This document shows, in pieces, positions 26,881-36,463 of a DNA stretch of 64,000 nt. The translations under genes were made by a program, and so were the position numbers. Source of the stretch: Caldicellulosiruptoraceae bacterium PP1 (GTDB lineage: Bacteria; Bacillota; Thermoanaerobacteria; Caldicellulosiruptorales; Caldicellulosiruptoraceae). The first letter of the stretch is position 1; each line of letters starts with the position of its first letter. The notes beneath the pieces were generated by a model. The model saw nothing but the letters and a program-made list of their open reading frames with translations. It made no database searches and had not been told where the DNA came from. Location of the stretch: NCBI GenBank assembly GCA_041320695.1, contig JBGGOQ010000005.1, forward strand, positions 1-64,000, read 5' to 3'.

Positions 26881-27261
26881 ATGGCAAGTGAAAAAGTTTT
26901 AAAATTAATTGAAGAGATTAAAACATTAACAGTTTTAGAATTATCAGAAATGGTAAAAGCATTAGAAGAAGAATTTGGTGTAACAGCAGCAGCACCAGTT
27001 GCAGTAGCAGCAGCACCAGCAGCTGCAGCAGCACCAGCAGCAGAAGAAAAGACAGAATTCAATGTTGTATTAGCTGATGCAGGTGCAGACAAAATAAAGG
27101 TTATCAAAGTTGTTAGAGAAATCACAGGTCTTGGCTTAAAAGAAGCTAAAGATTTAGTTGATGGAGCTCCAAAGACTGTTAAAGAAAATGCTTCAAAAGA
27201 TGAAGCAGAACAAATCAAGAAGAAACTTGAAGAAGTTGGAGCAAAGGTTGAACTTAAGTAA
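26881..27261 (+). CDS. rplL: 50S ribosomal protein L7/L12
   Basis: The 126-residue protein has the N-terminal dimerisation domain, an Ala/Pro-rich hinge (residues about 40-58), and the globular C-terminal domain with [20 protein letters not shown] and the final AKVELK. TAGGAGG precedes it. It is the last gene of the cluster, followed by a strong terminator before the rpoB position normally expected; rpoB does not follow here. Confidence 0.97.
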   Translation: MASEKVLKLIEEIKTLTVLELSEMVKALEEEFGVTAAAPVAVAAAPAAAAAPAAEEKTEFNVVLADAGADKIKVIKVVREITGLGLKEAKDLVDGAPKTVKENASKDEAEQIKKKLEEVGAKVELK

Positions 27262-27272
27262 TAATATTTTAT

Positions 27273-27304
27273 ATGGGCTAGAGAATTCTAGCCCATTTTA
27301 TTTT
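27273..27304 (+). terminator. Terminator after rplL
   Basis: Stem ATGGGCTAGA / TCTAGCCCAT with loop GAAT is followed by TTTATTTT. It ends the ribosomal protein operon without a following rpoBC. Confidence 0.88.
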
Positions 27305-27374
27305 GTAAAGCTTTGCAAAATAATTTGGTTATGATAATATAAAAATATAATTATTAAGAAAGGGACAAAAATAA

Positions 27375-27740
27375 ATGCTTAATGAAAAACAAAAGGATGT
27401 TGTTGAAAAGATATTTGAGCTTCTTTCAACTATGGATGAAGCACTAAAACATATTATTAATAAGCAACTTGTTGAGATTAGATATGAAGATTCATTACAT
27501 CTTTTAAATGATTTTGTCGAAGCTTTTACAAGTATAAATAATGCTGCTGAAGGGTTAGTAAATAACTATGATAATATTTTAGAAAAGGCATTAATACTTA
27601 AGAATAATTTATCAGACGTAATAGCAGCATATAATCAAAATAATTATGAAAAGATTGTTGAAATATATAAATATCAAATAATTCCTGCATTTAATACATG
27701 GAGAAATGAAATAGAGAGTAATTTATCTGAGATGAATTAA
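27375..27740 (+). CDS. Helical protein of unknown function
   Basis: The 121-residue protein is predicted by eye to be all-helical, acidic and soluble, with no Cys pair, membrane segment or catalytic motif. GAAAGGGAC precedes the ATG. It shows a repeated pattern of helices with conserved Asn/Tyr positions (NNYDNILEKAL, QNNYEKIVEIYKYQ) reminiscent of four-helix proteins. It is monocistronic between two terminators. I do not recognise a family with certainty. Confidence 0.65.
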   Translation: MLNEKQKDVVEKIFELLSTMDEALKHIINKQLVEIRYEDSLHLLNDFVEAFTSINNAAEGLVNNYDNILEKALILKNNLSDVIAAYNQNNYEKIVEIYKYQIIPAFNTWRNEIESNLSEMN

Positions 27741-27777
27741 AAAGAGGCTGCCTTAAAAAGACAGCCTCTTTTCATTC
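27740..27777. terminator. Shared terminator between convergent genes
   Basis: AAAAGAGGCTG (27740-27750) pairs with CAGCCTCTTTT (27762-27772), with further CTT/AAG pairing inside the loop. A-rich and T-rich flanks make it usable in both directions, serving the helical protein gene and the ABC exporter operon, whose last codons it overlaps. Confidence 0.85.
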
Positions 27778-29562
27778 TTTAAGGAATTTATACTGTGACA
27801 TGTATAATTCATAATATGAACCTTTTTTATCCATTAGCTGGTCATGGCTTCCCATTTCAATGATTTGTCCATTCTCAATAACAAAAATTCTATCAGCATT
27901 TCTTATTGTTGATAATCTATGTGCTATAACAATTGAAGTTCTATTTTTAAGTAATCTTTCTATAGCCCTTTGGATTAGAATTTCAGTTTTTGTATCAACA
28001 GAGGAGGTTGCTTCATCAAGTATTAAAATTCTTGGATTTGCAAGTAGTGCTCTTGCAAATGAAATTAGCTGTCTTTGGCCTATTGAAAGTCTTGAACCTC
28101 TTTCATTTACCTCTGTATCATATCCTTTTTCCATATCAATTATAAAATCATGTGCATGAACAGCTTTTGCAGCATTAAAAACTTCAGAATCATGAGCATA
28201 AGGCTTTGGATATCTAATATTATCTTTTATTGTTCCAGAAAAAATAAAAGTATCTTGAAGCATTATACCCATTTGCTTTCTTAATGACCTTAGTGTAACC
28301 TTATTTATATCATATCCATCAATCAGTATTCTTCCACTTTGAGGTTCGTAAAATCTAGATATTAAATTAATAATTGTTGTCTTACCAGCACCAGTTTCTC
28401 CTACTAATGCTATTGTTTCACCTGGTTTTATTGTAAATGAAACATTTTTTAAAACAGGATTTTCTCCATCATATGAAAAAGTAACATTTTCAAATTTTAT
28501 TTCACCTTTTACTGTTGGTAAATCAACAGCATTTGGATGATCTTTTACATCTGGTTCTGTATTTAATATCTCAAAAATTCTTTCGGTTGATGCCATTGCG
28601 ACAAGTAATTGATTATAAAAGTTAGAGATATTGTTAATTGGCTGCCAAAACATTCCCATGTAATTAGAGAAAGCGACAATAGTACCTAATGTTGTGTAGC
28701 CCTTTCTCATCATCCAAATACCTACCATAAAGATTAAAACTGATGATAATGTTCCTGTAAAATCAACTGTTGGCCAAAACAAGTTGTTTACCTTTATAGC
28801 TTTAATCCATGTTTTCTTAAATGTAGTATTTAAGTCAAGAAATGTTTTATAGTTTTCCTCTTCACGAGTAAATGCTTGAGTTATTTTCATACCTTGTATG
28901 CTTTCATGGATATATGCGTTCATTGTTGATGATTTTTTTCTAACATCTTGCCATCTTGTTCGTATCCTATTTTTTAGAAGTATTATAAAAAACATCAAAA
29001 ACGGCAAAACTCCAAATGCAACAAAGGATAACTTTACATCAATTGAAAGCATGATAATAATGATAAAAATTAAATTTATAGAATCTATTAAAACATTTAG
29101 TAAACTGTTTGAAAGTAAATCATTCAACGAGTCAACATCATTCATAATTCTAACCATTATTTTACCAGCTGGTCTTGAATCAAAAAAGTTTAGTGATAGT
29201 TTTTGTAAATGGTTAAACAGTTCCATTCTAATATCAGATACAACATGATTTCCAAGTCTTGTCATAGAATTTGCCCTAATTCTCAAGCTAATGACGTAAA
29301 TAATTGTTAATGTAATATATATTAATGCTTTTAAATATAAACCTTTAACATTTTTCTTTGCAATATCGTCGTCAATAACTAATCTAATCAGATAAGGGCC
29401 TGCTAATGAATATATTGTTGCTAAAATCATAAATATGAATGAAATAAAAAAGTATTTTTTATACGGCTTAACATAAGATAATAATCTAATAAATTGTGTC
29501 CAATTAAAAGGCTTTGTAATAGGCTCGTCCTCTTCTATACGTTGTCTTACATTTGTAGCCAT
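27772..29562 (-). CDS. ABC exporter half-transporter with consensus catalytic Glu (BmrD/YheH-like)
   Basis: The 596-residue protein has an N-terminal six-helix membrane domain (about 30-330) and an ATPase domain with Walker A GETGAGKTT, Walker B and catalytic Glu LILDEATSSVD, and an H-loop AHRLSTI. Its signature motif is degenerate, LSIGQ instead of LSGGQ. The partner encoded directly upstream has the complementary defect, which is the pattern of heterodimeric type IV exporters such as BmrCD. Together they would form one consensus and one degenerate ATP site. Likely a multidrug or lipid exporter in the plasma membrane; the substrate is unknown. Confidence 0.88.
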   Translation of the reverse strand: MATNVRQRIEEDEPITKPFNWTQFIRLLSYVKPYKKYFFISFIFMILATIYSLAGPYLIRLVIDDDIAKKNVKGLYLKALIYITLTIIYVISLRIRANSMTRLGNHVVSDIRMELFNHLQKLSLNFFDSRPAGKIMVRIMNDVDSLNDLLSNSLLNVLIDSINLIFIIIIMLSIDVKLSFVAFGVLPFLMFFIILLKNRIRTRWQDVRKKSSTMNAYIHESIQGMKITQAFTREEENYKTFLDLNTTFKKTWIKAIKVNNLFWPTVDFTGTLSSVLIFMVGIWMMRKGYTTLGTIVAFSNYMGMFWQPINNISNFYNQLLVAMASTERIFEILNTEPDVKDHPNAVDLPTVKGEIKFENVTFSYDGENPVLKNVSFTIKPGETIALVGETGAGKTTIINLISRFYEPQSGRILIDGYDINKVTLRSLRKQMGIMLQDTFIFSGTIKDNIRYPKPYAHDSEVFNAAKAVHAHDFIIDMEKGYDTEVNERGSRLSIGQRQLISFARALLANPRILILDEATSSVDTKTEILIQRAIERLLKNRTSIVIAHRLSTIRNADRIFVIENGQIIEMGSHDQLMDKKGSYYELYMSQYKFLKE

Positions 29563-31301
29563 TATTCATCACCTTCTTTATTTTTACTAAATTCTTTGTA
29601 TTGTTCAATATATATGTTATAATATCTACCTTTTTTTGCTAATAATTCATCATGATTACCTTGTTCTACAATTTGTCCATCCTCAATAAAATAAATTACA
29701 TCGCAGTTTTTAACTGATGAAATTCTATGAGCAATAATAAAAACAGTGGAATTTACAAAATATTGATCAAGAGACTTTTGAATTATGTACTCTGTTTCCA
29801 TATCAACAGCAGATGTTGAATCATCAAGAATTATTATCTTTGACTTTTTAAGCAACGCTCTTGCTATTGCAATTCTTTGTTTCTGTCCACCTGATAAGCC
29901 AATTCCACGTTCGCCAACTAGAGTATCATAACCATCGGGTAATTCTACAATGAACTCGTGTGCACAAGCAATCTTTGCAGCCTCTATTATCTCTTCCAAG
30001 CTAGCATTGGGGACACCATAAGCTATATTATTTGCTATTGTATCCGAAAATAAGAATGTTTCTTGAGGAACTATTGAAACTGCTTCACGAAGATTTTTCA
30101 GTTTGTACTCTTTTACATCTACGCCATCAACAAGTACTTGTCCTTTATAGCAGTCATAATATCTGGCAATTAAGTTTACTATAGATGTTTTACCAGAACC
30201 TGTTTCACCCATTATAGCAACCTTCATACCAGGTTTTACATCAATATTTATATCCTTTAGAATATCCTTTCCATAGTGTTTAAAATAAACATTTTTAAAT
30301 TGAACACTCCCATTTTGAACCTTATGGTCAGATTTTCCGTCATTAATCTTTATAGGTGTATATAAAAGTCCAAAAACCCTTTCTGAAGATGCGTTTGCTC
30401 TTTCTATTAGATTAATAGCCCAACCAACTGACCTTAATGGCCCCATGATCATCCATATATAACCTTGGAATGCAAAAAGTGTACCAAGGGAAATGGAGTT
30501 ATTTATTACTAAATAACCACCATAAATAAATATAACAAGTGTGCTTATTGAACTTGCAGCTTCAAGAATAGGGAAGAATTTACCCCATATAAGTCCAATA
30601 TTAATATTTTGTTCCATATATTCTGTATTCACAGATGAGAATTTTTCAATCTCATAATCTTCCTGAGAGTATGCCTTAACTACTCTAATTCCAGTAATAT
30701 TTTCCTGAGTAGCTGTATTTAGATTTGAATATTTCTCTCTATTTTTTCTGAACTCTGGTCTAATTGTTTTATCAAAAAAATAAGCTCCAACTAATATGAA
30801 TGGTGAAGTAAGCAATATTGCTAAGGTTAGTTTAACATTCATTGTAAACATAATAATAAGAGCTATGACAAAATAAAAAAGGTTTTCAAAAAGCATTGGA
30901 AGTGCAGCCACAAAAAACATTCTAATACCTTCTAAATCGCCTGTTAGCCTTGCCATCAATTCACCAGTTCTTGTTTTATCATAAAATTCAAATGATTGTT
31001 TTTGAAGGAATGAGTAAAGCTGATTTCTAAAATCAAATATTAGTCTTTGTGATACAGTTTCGAATATGTACGATTGGGAATATCTGATAAGACCTCTAAC
31101 AAGACTTATAGAAAGAAGGGTTAATAGAAACTTAAGAAGAAGGTTATAATGTTTTCCCATAACTACCTTATCAATTATGTTTTTTGAGATATAAGGGTTA
31201 ATCATTGCTAATGTAATTGAGCATATTATTAGAAAATAACCTAAAATGATTAAGCTTTTGTACCGCTTGGCGTAAGGAATGAGTTTTTTAAAGTTATTCA
31301 T
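29562..31301 (-). CDS. ABC exporter half-transporter with degenerate catalytic site (BmrC/YheI-like)
   Basis: This 579-residue half-transporter has six membrane helices and an ATPase domain with Walker A GETGSGKTS, an intact signature LSGGQKQR, but Asp instead of Glu after Walker B (IILDDSTSAVD). The ATG at 31301 is chosen over a GTG three codons upstream because GGTAGGTG lies 6 bases before it. Its stop overlaps the start of the second subunit by one base, so the subunits are made in equal ratio. No attenuating leader peptide like bmrB was found in the 190 bases upstream. Confidence 0.88.
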   Translation of the reverse strand: MNNFKKLIPYAKRYKSLIILGYFLIICSITLAMINPYISKNIIDKVVMGKHYNLLLKFLLTLLSISLVRGLIRYSQSYIFETVSQRLIFDFRNQLYSFLQKQSFEFYDKTRTGELMARLTGDLEGIRMFFVAALPMLFENLFYFVIALIIMFTMNVKLTLAILLTSPFILVGAYFFDKTIRPEFRKNREKYSNLNTATQENITGIRVVKAYSQEDYEIEKFSSVNTEYMEQNINIGLIWGKFFPILEAASSISTLVIFIYGGYLVINNSISLGTLFAFQGYIWMIMGPLRSVGWAINLIERANASSERVFGLLYTPIKINDGKSDHKVQNGSVQFKNVYFKHYGKDILKDINIDVKPGMKVAIMGETGSGKTSIVNLIARYYDCYKGQVLVDGVDVKEYKLKNLREAVSIVPQETFLFSDTIANNIAYGVPNASLEEIIEAAKIACAHEFIVELPDGYDTLVGERGIGLSGGQKQRIAIARALLKKSKIIILDDSTSAVDMETEYIIQKSLDQYFVNSTVFIIAHRISSVKNCDVIYFIEDGQIVEQGNHDELLAKKGRYYNIYIEQYKEFSKNKEGDE

Positions 31302-31440
31302 TAGAATCACCTACCAAAGCATATATTTTTAGTTACGATTAATTATTATACTTCTATGAGTTACCAAAATAAATATCAGTATTTTAAAATTTATTGCTAT
31401 TTTTTCGTTTATTTTTCCTATAAACCTTATAATTAATATT

Positions 31441-31469
31441 TTTACTAAAGTACTAATAAAATTTAATAT
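31441..31469 (+). promoter_or_regulatory. Candidate promoter of the P-type ATPase gene
   Basis: TTTACT (31441-31446) and TAATAT (31464-31469) are 17 bases apart, 37 bases before the start codon. Both boxes are imperfect. Confidence 0.4.
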
Positions 31470-31506
31470 AGCATTATAAAACTGCAAATGCATGGAGGTT
31501 ATAAAC

Positions 31507-34074
31507 ATGGAAAGTATTATTGTTAAGAATAAAGGATTAAGTGAAGATGAAGCAAATAAAAGAATTGATAAATTTGGTCTTAATGATATAAACATAAATA
31601 ATAAAAAGAAAGTATATAACATTCTTCTTGACCAATTTAAAGATATCCTGATTATTATATTAGCAATTTCAACAGCAATTTCATTTTTATTAGGTGAATG
31701 GCTTGATGCAATAGTAATTTTTATTATTATCATAATAAATGGCATTCTTGGTTTTATCCAAGAATTTAGAGCAGAAAAGGCAATAGAGTCACTACAAAGC
31801 TATATTTCATATAAAGCAAAAGTAATTAGAAATGGAAAAGTAGTAGATATTGATACCAAGTTTCTTACAATAGGTGATATTGTAATAGTAGAAGAGGGAG
31901 ATAGAATACCTGCTGATGGGGAACTTCTTCAGGCAAAATCTTTATCTGTTGATGAATCATTACTTACAGGTGAGTCTGTACCAGTTATGAAATCTAATTA
32001 TGATGACAATAAGGTATATATGGGTACTTATGTGGTTTCAGGTAAAGGAGTATTTAAAGTAACATCAGTAGGTCTTTCTACTAAGATGGGAAGCATAGCA
32101 AGAATGATAAGTGAGATTGAACAAGAGAAAACACCACTTCAACAAAGGTTAAATCAATTTGGTAAATGGCTTGCTTTAATATGCCTATCTGTTTGTTTTT
32201 TGATTGTAATATTAGGTATTTTAAGACATCAGGATATATATGAGATGTTTATGATTGGGATATCTTTATCGGTTGCAGCAATTCCTGAAGGGTTACCTGC
32301 TGTTGTAACTATTACATTAGCAATAGGTGTCCAAAGGATGGTCAAAAAGAATGCATTAATAAGAAAACTGTCATCTGTTGAAACATTAGGTTGTGTAGAT
32401 ATAATATGTACTGACAAAACGGGTACTTTAACTGAAAACAAGATGACAGTAAAAAAAATAGAAACAGTTTCCAAAATGATTGAGGTTGAAGGAAACGGCT
32501 ATGATGTAAGGGGAAGAATACTTCAGGATGGGAAGATTATTAAAAATGAGCTTTTAGATAATATTGTTCTTTGCTCAAAGCTTTGTAATAATGCTACATT
32601 TGAGGTTAAAAAAGAGTTTGGGAATAAGACAAATTATATTGTAAAAGGAGATCCGACTGAGATAGCTTTATTAGTATTTTCATATAAATATAGCGAAAGA
32701 TTAGGTGATTTTGAGAGAATTGATGAAATTCCTTTTGACTCTGATAAAAAATATATGGCTGTTTATTGTAAACATAACTCAGAATATTACCTTTTTGTAA
32801 AAGGTGCACTTGAAAATCTTCTGGAAAAGTGCTCTTTTTATATGGACAGCAATGGAGAAATTAAGGAGCTAAGTTTATATTCAAAAAAGATAATATTAGA
32901 AAAGAATGCAATGTTATGTAATAATGCAATGAGGGTTCTTTGCTTGTGCATGAAGAAAAATTCTAAAGTTATTGATGATTTAATATTCTTAGGTCTTGTT
33001 GGCATGATAGATCCACCAAAAAGAGGTGTGAAGGTAGCAATAGAAAGAGCAAAAAAAGCCGGGATAAAAACAATTATGATAACAGGCGATCATAAACTTA
33101 CTGCTTATGCTATTGGAAAGGATTTAGGGATAGCAAATAGTTTCGAAGAGGTTGCAGAAGGAAATATTTTTGAGAATGATGAGGCAGATTATGATAAATA
33201 CATAGATAAATTTAATATTTTTGCGAGGGTAAGTCCAAAGCATAAATTAAAAATTGTAAGAACACTTAAAAAGAAAAACCATATTGTTGCTATGACGGGA
33301 GATGGGGTAAATGATGCACCTGCAATAAAAGAATCTGATATTGGAATATCGATGGGTTTATCAGGCACTGATGTAACAAAAAATGTCGCCTCAATGGTTT
33401 TATTAGATGATAATTATTCTACAATAATATCGGCAGTTGAAGAAGGAAGAATAATATATAACAATATTAGGAAGTTTATTAAATACTTATTGGCATGCAA
33501 TATTGGTGAGGTATTTACTATGTTTTTAGCGTCATTGCTTTTTTTGCCTCTTCCTCTTTTACCTATGCAAATATTATGGGTAAACCTTGTAACAGATGGA
33601 CTTCCTGCTGCAGCACTATCAGTTTGTAGACCAGATGAAGACCTTATGGAAAAAAAACCAAGAAAAAAAGATGAAAGTATATTTGCAGATAGATTAATGG
33701 GTAAAATTATAGTAAGAGGAATTTTAATAGGGATTACTACATTAATATCATTTTATCTTCCATATAAAAATACAAATAACATTGAATTATCAAGAACATG
33801 TGCATTTGCAACACTTGTTATATCTCAATTAATATATGCTTTTGAATGCACATCAGAAAGGAGAGGGATATTTGAAATTAATATTTTTTCTAATATTTAT
33901 TTATTCTTTGCTATATTAATTTCACTTGCTTTATTTTTAGCGGTTATACTAATACCATCTTTAGGTATTATATTTAATACCTATCGATTAACAAGAATTG
34001 AATGGATTATTGTATTAGCTTGTGCAACTACCCCATCAATTTTTAATTATTTGATTGAAAAAGATGTAGGTTAA
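31507..34074 (+). CDS. Calcium-type P-type ATPase (P2 family)
   Basis: The 855-residue membrane pump has all P2-ATPase landmarks: TGES near residue 155 (actuator domain), PEGLPA near 260 in the fourth membrane helix (part of the Ca site in SERCA-like pumps), the phosphorylated Asp in CTDKTGT near 302, KGDPTE and KGA in the nucleotide domain, and MTGDGVNDAPA near 596. The C-terminal half adds the remaining membrane helices. The cation_ATPase_N start (LSEDEANKRIDKFGLNDI) is present. GGAGG precedes the ATG. Calcium export is likely from the PEGLP and overall length, but Na or Mn cannot be excluded. Confidence 0.9.
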   Translation: MESIIVKNKGLSEDEANKRIDKFGLNDININNKKKVYNILLDQFKDILIIILAISTAISFLLGEWLDAIVIFIIIIINGILGFIQEFRAEKAIESLQSYISYKAKVIRNGKVVDIDTKFLTIGDIVIVEEGDRIPADGELLQAKSLSVDESLLTGESVPVMKSNYDDNKVYMGTYVVSGKGVFKVTSVGLSTKMGSIARMISEIEQEKTPLQQRLNQFGKWLALICLSVCFLIVILGILRHQDIYEMFMIGISLSVAAIPEGLPAVVTITLAIGVQRMVKKNALIRKLSSVETLGCVDIICTDKTGTLTENKMTVKKIETVSKMIEVEGNGYDVRGRILQDGKIIKNELLDNIVLCSKLCNNATFEVKKEFGNKTNYIVKGDPTEIALLVFSYKYSERLGDFERIDEIPFDSDKKYMAVYCKHNSEYYLFVKGALENLLEKCSFYMDSNGEIKELSLYSKKIILEKNAMLCNNAMRVLCLCMKKNSKVIDDLIFLGLVGMIDPPKRGVKVAIERAKKAGIKTIMITGDHKLTAYAIGKDLGIANSFEEVAEGNIFENDEADYDKYIDKFNIFARVSPKHKLKIVRTLKKKNHIVAMTGDGVNDAPAIKESDIGISMGLSGTDVTKNVASMVLLDDNYSTIISAVEEGRIIYNNIRKFIKYLLACNIGEVFTMFLASLLFLPLPLLPMQILWVNLVTDGLPAAALSVCRPDEDLMEKKPRKKDESIFADRLMGKIIVRGILIGITTLISFYLPYKNTNNIELSRTCAFATLVISQLIYAFECTSERRGIFEINIFSNIYLFFAILISLALFLAVILIPSLGIIFNTYRLTRIEWIIVLACATTPSIFNYLIEKDVG

Positions 34075-34123
34075 GTGGTAAAATAGATGTGGCTTAAAAT
34101 TTTTGAAAGGAGTTTTGAAAAAC

Positions 34124-35773
34124 ATGAAGATAGTTATTGTAGGTGGCGTAGCTGCTGGTGCTTCGGCTGCTACCAAGGCAAGAAGAACAAATGAAGATGC
34201 AGAGATTATTCTTCTTGAAAAGGGAGAATATGTATCATTTGCAAATTGTGGACTTCCATATTATGTGGGGGGTACCATTCAAAGAAGAGATAATCTTCTT
34301 GTTGTAAGCGAAAATATGTTAAGAACAAGATATAATATTGATGTTAGAACATCAAATGAGGTTGTAAAAATTAATAGGGACAGAAAAACCATTACTGTTG
34401 TAAACCACAAAGAAGGCAAGACATACGAAGAAAGTTATGATAAATTGATACTTGCAACAGGTGCAAGACCTTTTACACTTCCATTTTTAAATGATAAAAC
34501 AAATTCATTTACCGTTTTTACAATAAATGATGTTGATAGAATAAAAGGATATATAAAAGAAGGCCATCTTAAAAAAGCTGTTGTTATTGGTGCCGGGTAC
34601 ATTGGTATGGAAACAGTTGAGCAATTAAGTATTTCAGGAATTGAAGTTACATTGGTTGAGCTTAAGGATTCTATTTTGCCTCAGTTTGATAAAGAACTAA
34701 CAAACTTACTTGAGCATGAATTGAAAAATAGAGGAGTTAGAGTAAAAACTGGATTATCTGTTGTATCAGCAAATTATAAAGATGATAGAATTGTTTCTGT
34801 TGTTTTATCAAATGGAGATGTAATCGAAACTGATGCTGTATTTCAAACTGCTGGTGTAATACCAAATACAGAATTAGCAAAAGATGCTGGGCTTGAAGTA
34901 AATAGAGGTATTGTTGTAAATAAGTTTATGCAAACTTCTGATCCAGATATTTATGCTGCTGGAGATTCAGTTGAAATAAAAAGCCTTATACTTAATAAAG
35001 ATACATGGATACCATTAGCAGGACCTGCTAATAAAGAAGGAAGAATTGCAGGTTTAAATGCTGCAGGTGGCAATATGGAGTTTGTTGGGGCTTTGGGTTC
35101 TTCTATAATAAAGGTATTTGACTTTGCAATAGCAAAAGTTGGACTTAATGAAAATGACTGCAAACAATATGGTATTAAATATAACGCAACAATAGTTCAT
35201 CCGCTTCATCATGCTGGATACTATCCAGGTGGAAAGTCGCTTACAATAAAGCTACTATTTGATCCAGATGATGGAACTATTTTAGGTGTTCAGGTTTTAG
35301 GCCGTGAAGGAGTAGATAAAAGGGCTGATGTTGTTGCAACAGCAATGTATGCTAAACTTAAGGTGTTTGATTTAGAAAACCTTGATTTAGTTTATGCACC
35401 GCCATTTGGTTCTGCAAAAGACCCAATTATAATGGCAGGTATGACTGCTGCTAACATTGTAAGGAAAGAAGTAAACAATATTTTACCTGATAAGGTAAAA
35501 GAATTAATCGGAAATCAAGAATATGCTATAATAGATGTAAGGACACCAGAAGAATACGAATTTGGACATATTGAGGGTGCAATTAATATTCCAGTTGATG
35601 AACTAAGAAAGAGAATAGATGAAGTTCCAAAGGGTAAAAAAATAATTGCATACTGTGGTGTTGGGTTTAGATCATACCATGCTTGCCTTATTCTAAAATC
35701 AAAAGGCTTTGAATGTTTCAATATGTCTGGTGGATATACATCTTGGAGAATGTATTTCCCTGAAATTGATTAA
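34124..35773 (+). CDS. CoA-disulfide reductase with C-terminal rhodanese domain
   Basis: The 549-residue flavoprotein has an FAD-binding start IVIVGGVAAGASAATKARR, the single active-site Cys42 in FANCGLPYY that distinguishes CoA-disulfide and NADH oxidase-type enzymes from dithiol reductases, an NAD-binding GAGYIGME, and a dimerisation domain with HHAGYYPGG. The last 90 residues form a rhodanese domain with active Cys511 in AYCGVGFRS. The fusion is known from CoA-disulfide/polysulfide reductases (CoADR-RHD). It may recycle CoA thiol or reduce polysulfides or peroxides in an anaerobe. AAAGGAG precedes the ATG at 34124; upstream starts overlap that site. Confidence 0.9.
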   Translation: MKIVIVGGVAAGASAATKARRTNEDAEIILLEKGEYVSFANCGLPYYVGGTIQRRDNLLVVSENMLRTRYNIDVRTSNEVVKINRDRKTITVVNHKEGKTYEESYDKLILATGARPFTLPFLNDKTNSFTVFTINDVDRIKGYIKEGHLKKAVVIGAGYIGMETVEQLSISGIEVTLVELKDSILPQFDKELTNLLEHELKNRGVRVKTGLSVVSANYKDDRIVSVVLSNGDVIETDAVFQTAGVIPNTELAKDAGLEVNRGIVVNKFMQTSDPDIYAAGDSVEIKSLILNKDTWIPLAGPANKEGRIAGLNAAGGNMEFVGALGSSIIKVFDFAIAKVGLNENDCKQYGIKYNATIVHPLHHAGYYPGGKSLTIKLLFDPDDGTILGVQVLGREGVDKRADVVATAMYAKLKVFDLENLDLVYAPPFGSAKDPIIMAGMTAANIVRKEVNNILPDKVKELIGNQEYAIIDVRTPEEYEFGHIEGAINIPVDELRKRIDEVPKGKKIIAYCGVGFRSYHACLILKSKGFECFNMSGGYTSWRMYFPEID

Positions 35774-35788
35774 AAAAGGGTGAAATTG

Positions 35789-36463
35789 ATGATTACAGCT
35801 TTGGTTGTAGCAGGTGGTGTTGGCAAAAGGTTTGGGGGTTCTACCCCCAAACAATTTTTATACATAAATGATTTGATGATTATTGAGTATTCGCTTAGAC
35901 TATTTCAAGAATGCTCACTTATAGATAATATTCTAGTTATGCTTCCGGAAGGATTTGATGATATTGGTGAAAAGCTTTTATCAAAGTATTCCAAACTATT
36001 TATGTATGGAATTGGAAAATCAGAAAGATCAAAAACAGTATATGAAGGATTAAAGCTTATTGACAAAAGATGCAGCTATGTTGCAATACATGATGCAGCA
36101 AGGCCTTGCCTTAAAATGAATGACTTAATTAATGTAATAAATGCAGCTAAAGAACATAGAGCTGCAGCACTTGGTGTAAAGGTTAAAGATACAATAAAAA
36201 TGGTAGAGCAAGGATATATCACAAGCACAATTGATAGAGAAAAACTTGTTAGTATTCAAACACCACAGGTGTTTGAGTATAATCTAATAAAATATGCACA
36301 TGAAAAATACTTTAACTTAAACCTTACAGATGATTTAGGATATATTGAGCTTCTGGGTATAAAACCTTATTTTATTGAAGGTAGTTTAACAAATATAAAG
36401 ATTACAACACCTGAGGATTTAAAGATTGCATCACTTTTTATTACAGACCTCAATCAAACTTAG
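35789..36463 (+). CDS. ispD: 2-C-methyl-D-erythritol 4-phosphate cytidylyltransferase
   Basis: It makes CDP-methylerythritol in the MEP pathway, one step before IspE. The 224-residue protein has the CTP-binding loop VVAGGVGKRFGG, KQFLYINDLMIIEYSL, the AIHDAARPC segment, and VKVKDTIKMV followed by TPQVFEYNLI, all in family order. The ATG at 35789 follows AAAAGGGTG. It lies 15 bases after the CoA-disulfide reductase and overlaps the convergent DUF6062 gene by 14 bases. ispF is not adjacent. Confidence 0.92.
   Translation: MITALVVAGGVGKRFGGSTPKQFLYINDLMIIEYSLRLFQECSLIDNILVMLPEGFDDIGEKLLSKYSKLFMYGIGKSERSKTVYEGLKLIDKRCSYVAIHDAARPCLKMNDLINVINAAKEHRAAALGVKVKDTIKMVEQGYITSTIDREKLVSIQTPQVFEYNLIKYAHEKYFNLNLTDDLGYIELLGIKPYFIEGSLTNIKITTPEDLKIASLFITDLNQT

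Noticed and set aside
26881..27218. Open frame on the minus strand across rplL coding for an Ala-rich protein
   Set aside because: It is a shadow of the Ala/Pro hinge of L7/L12 on the plus strand, which is certain.
31302..31440. BmrB-like leader peptide and attenuator upstream of the ABC exporter
   Set aside because: No short frame with a ribosome binding site followed by alternative hairpins could be found.
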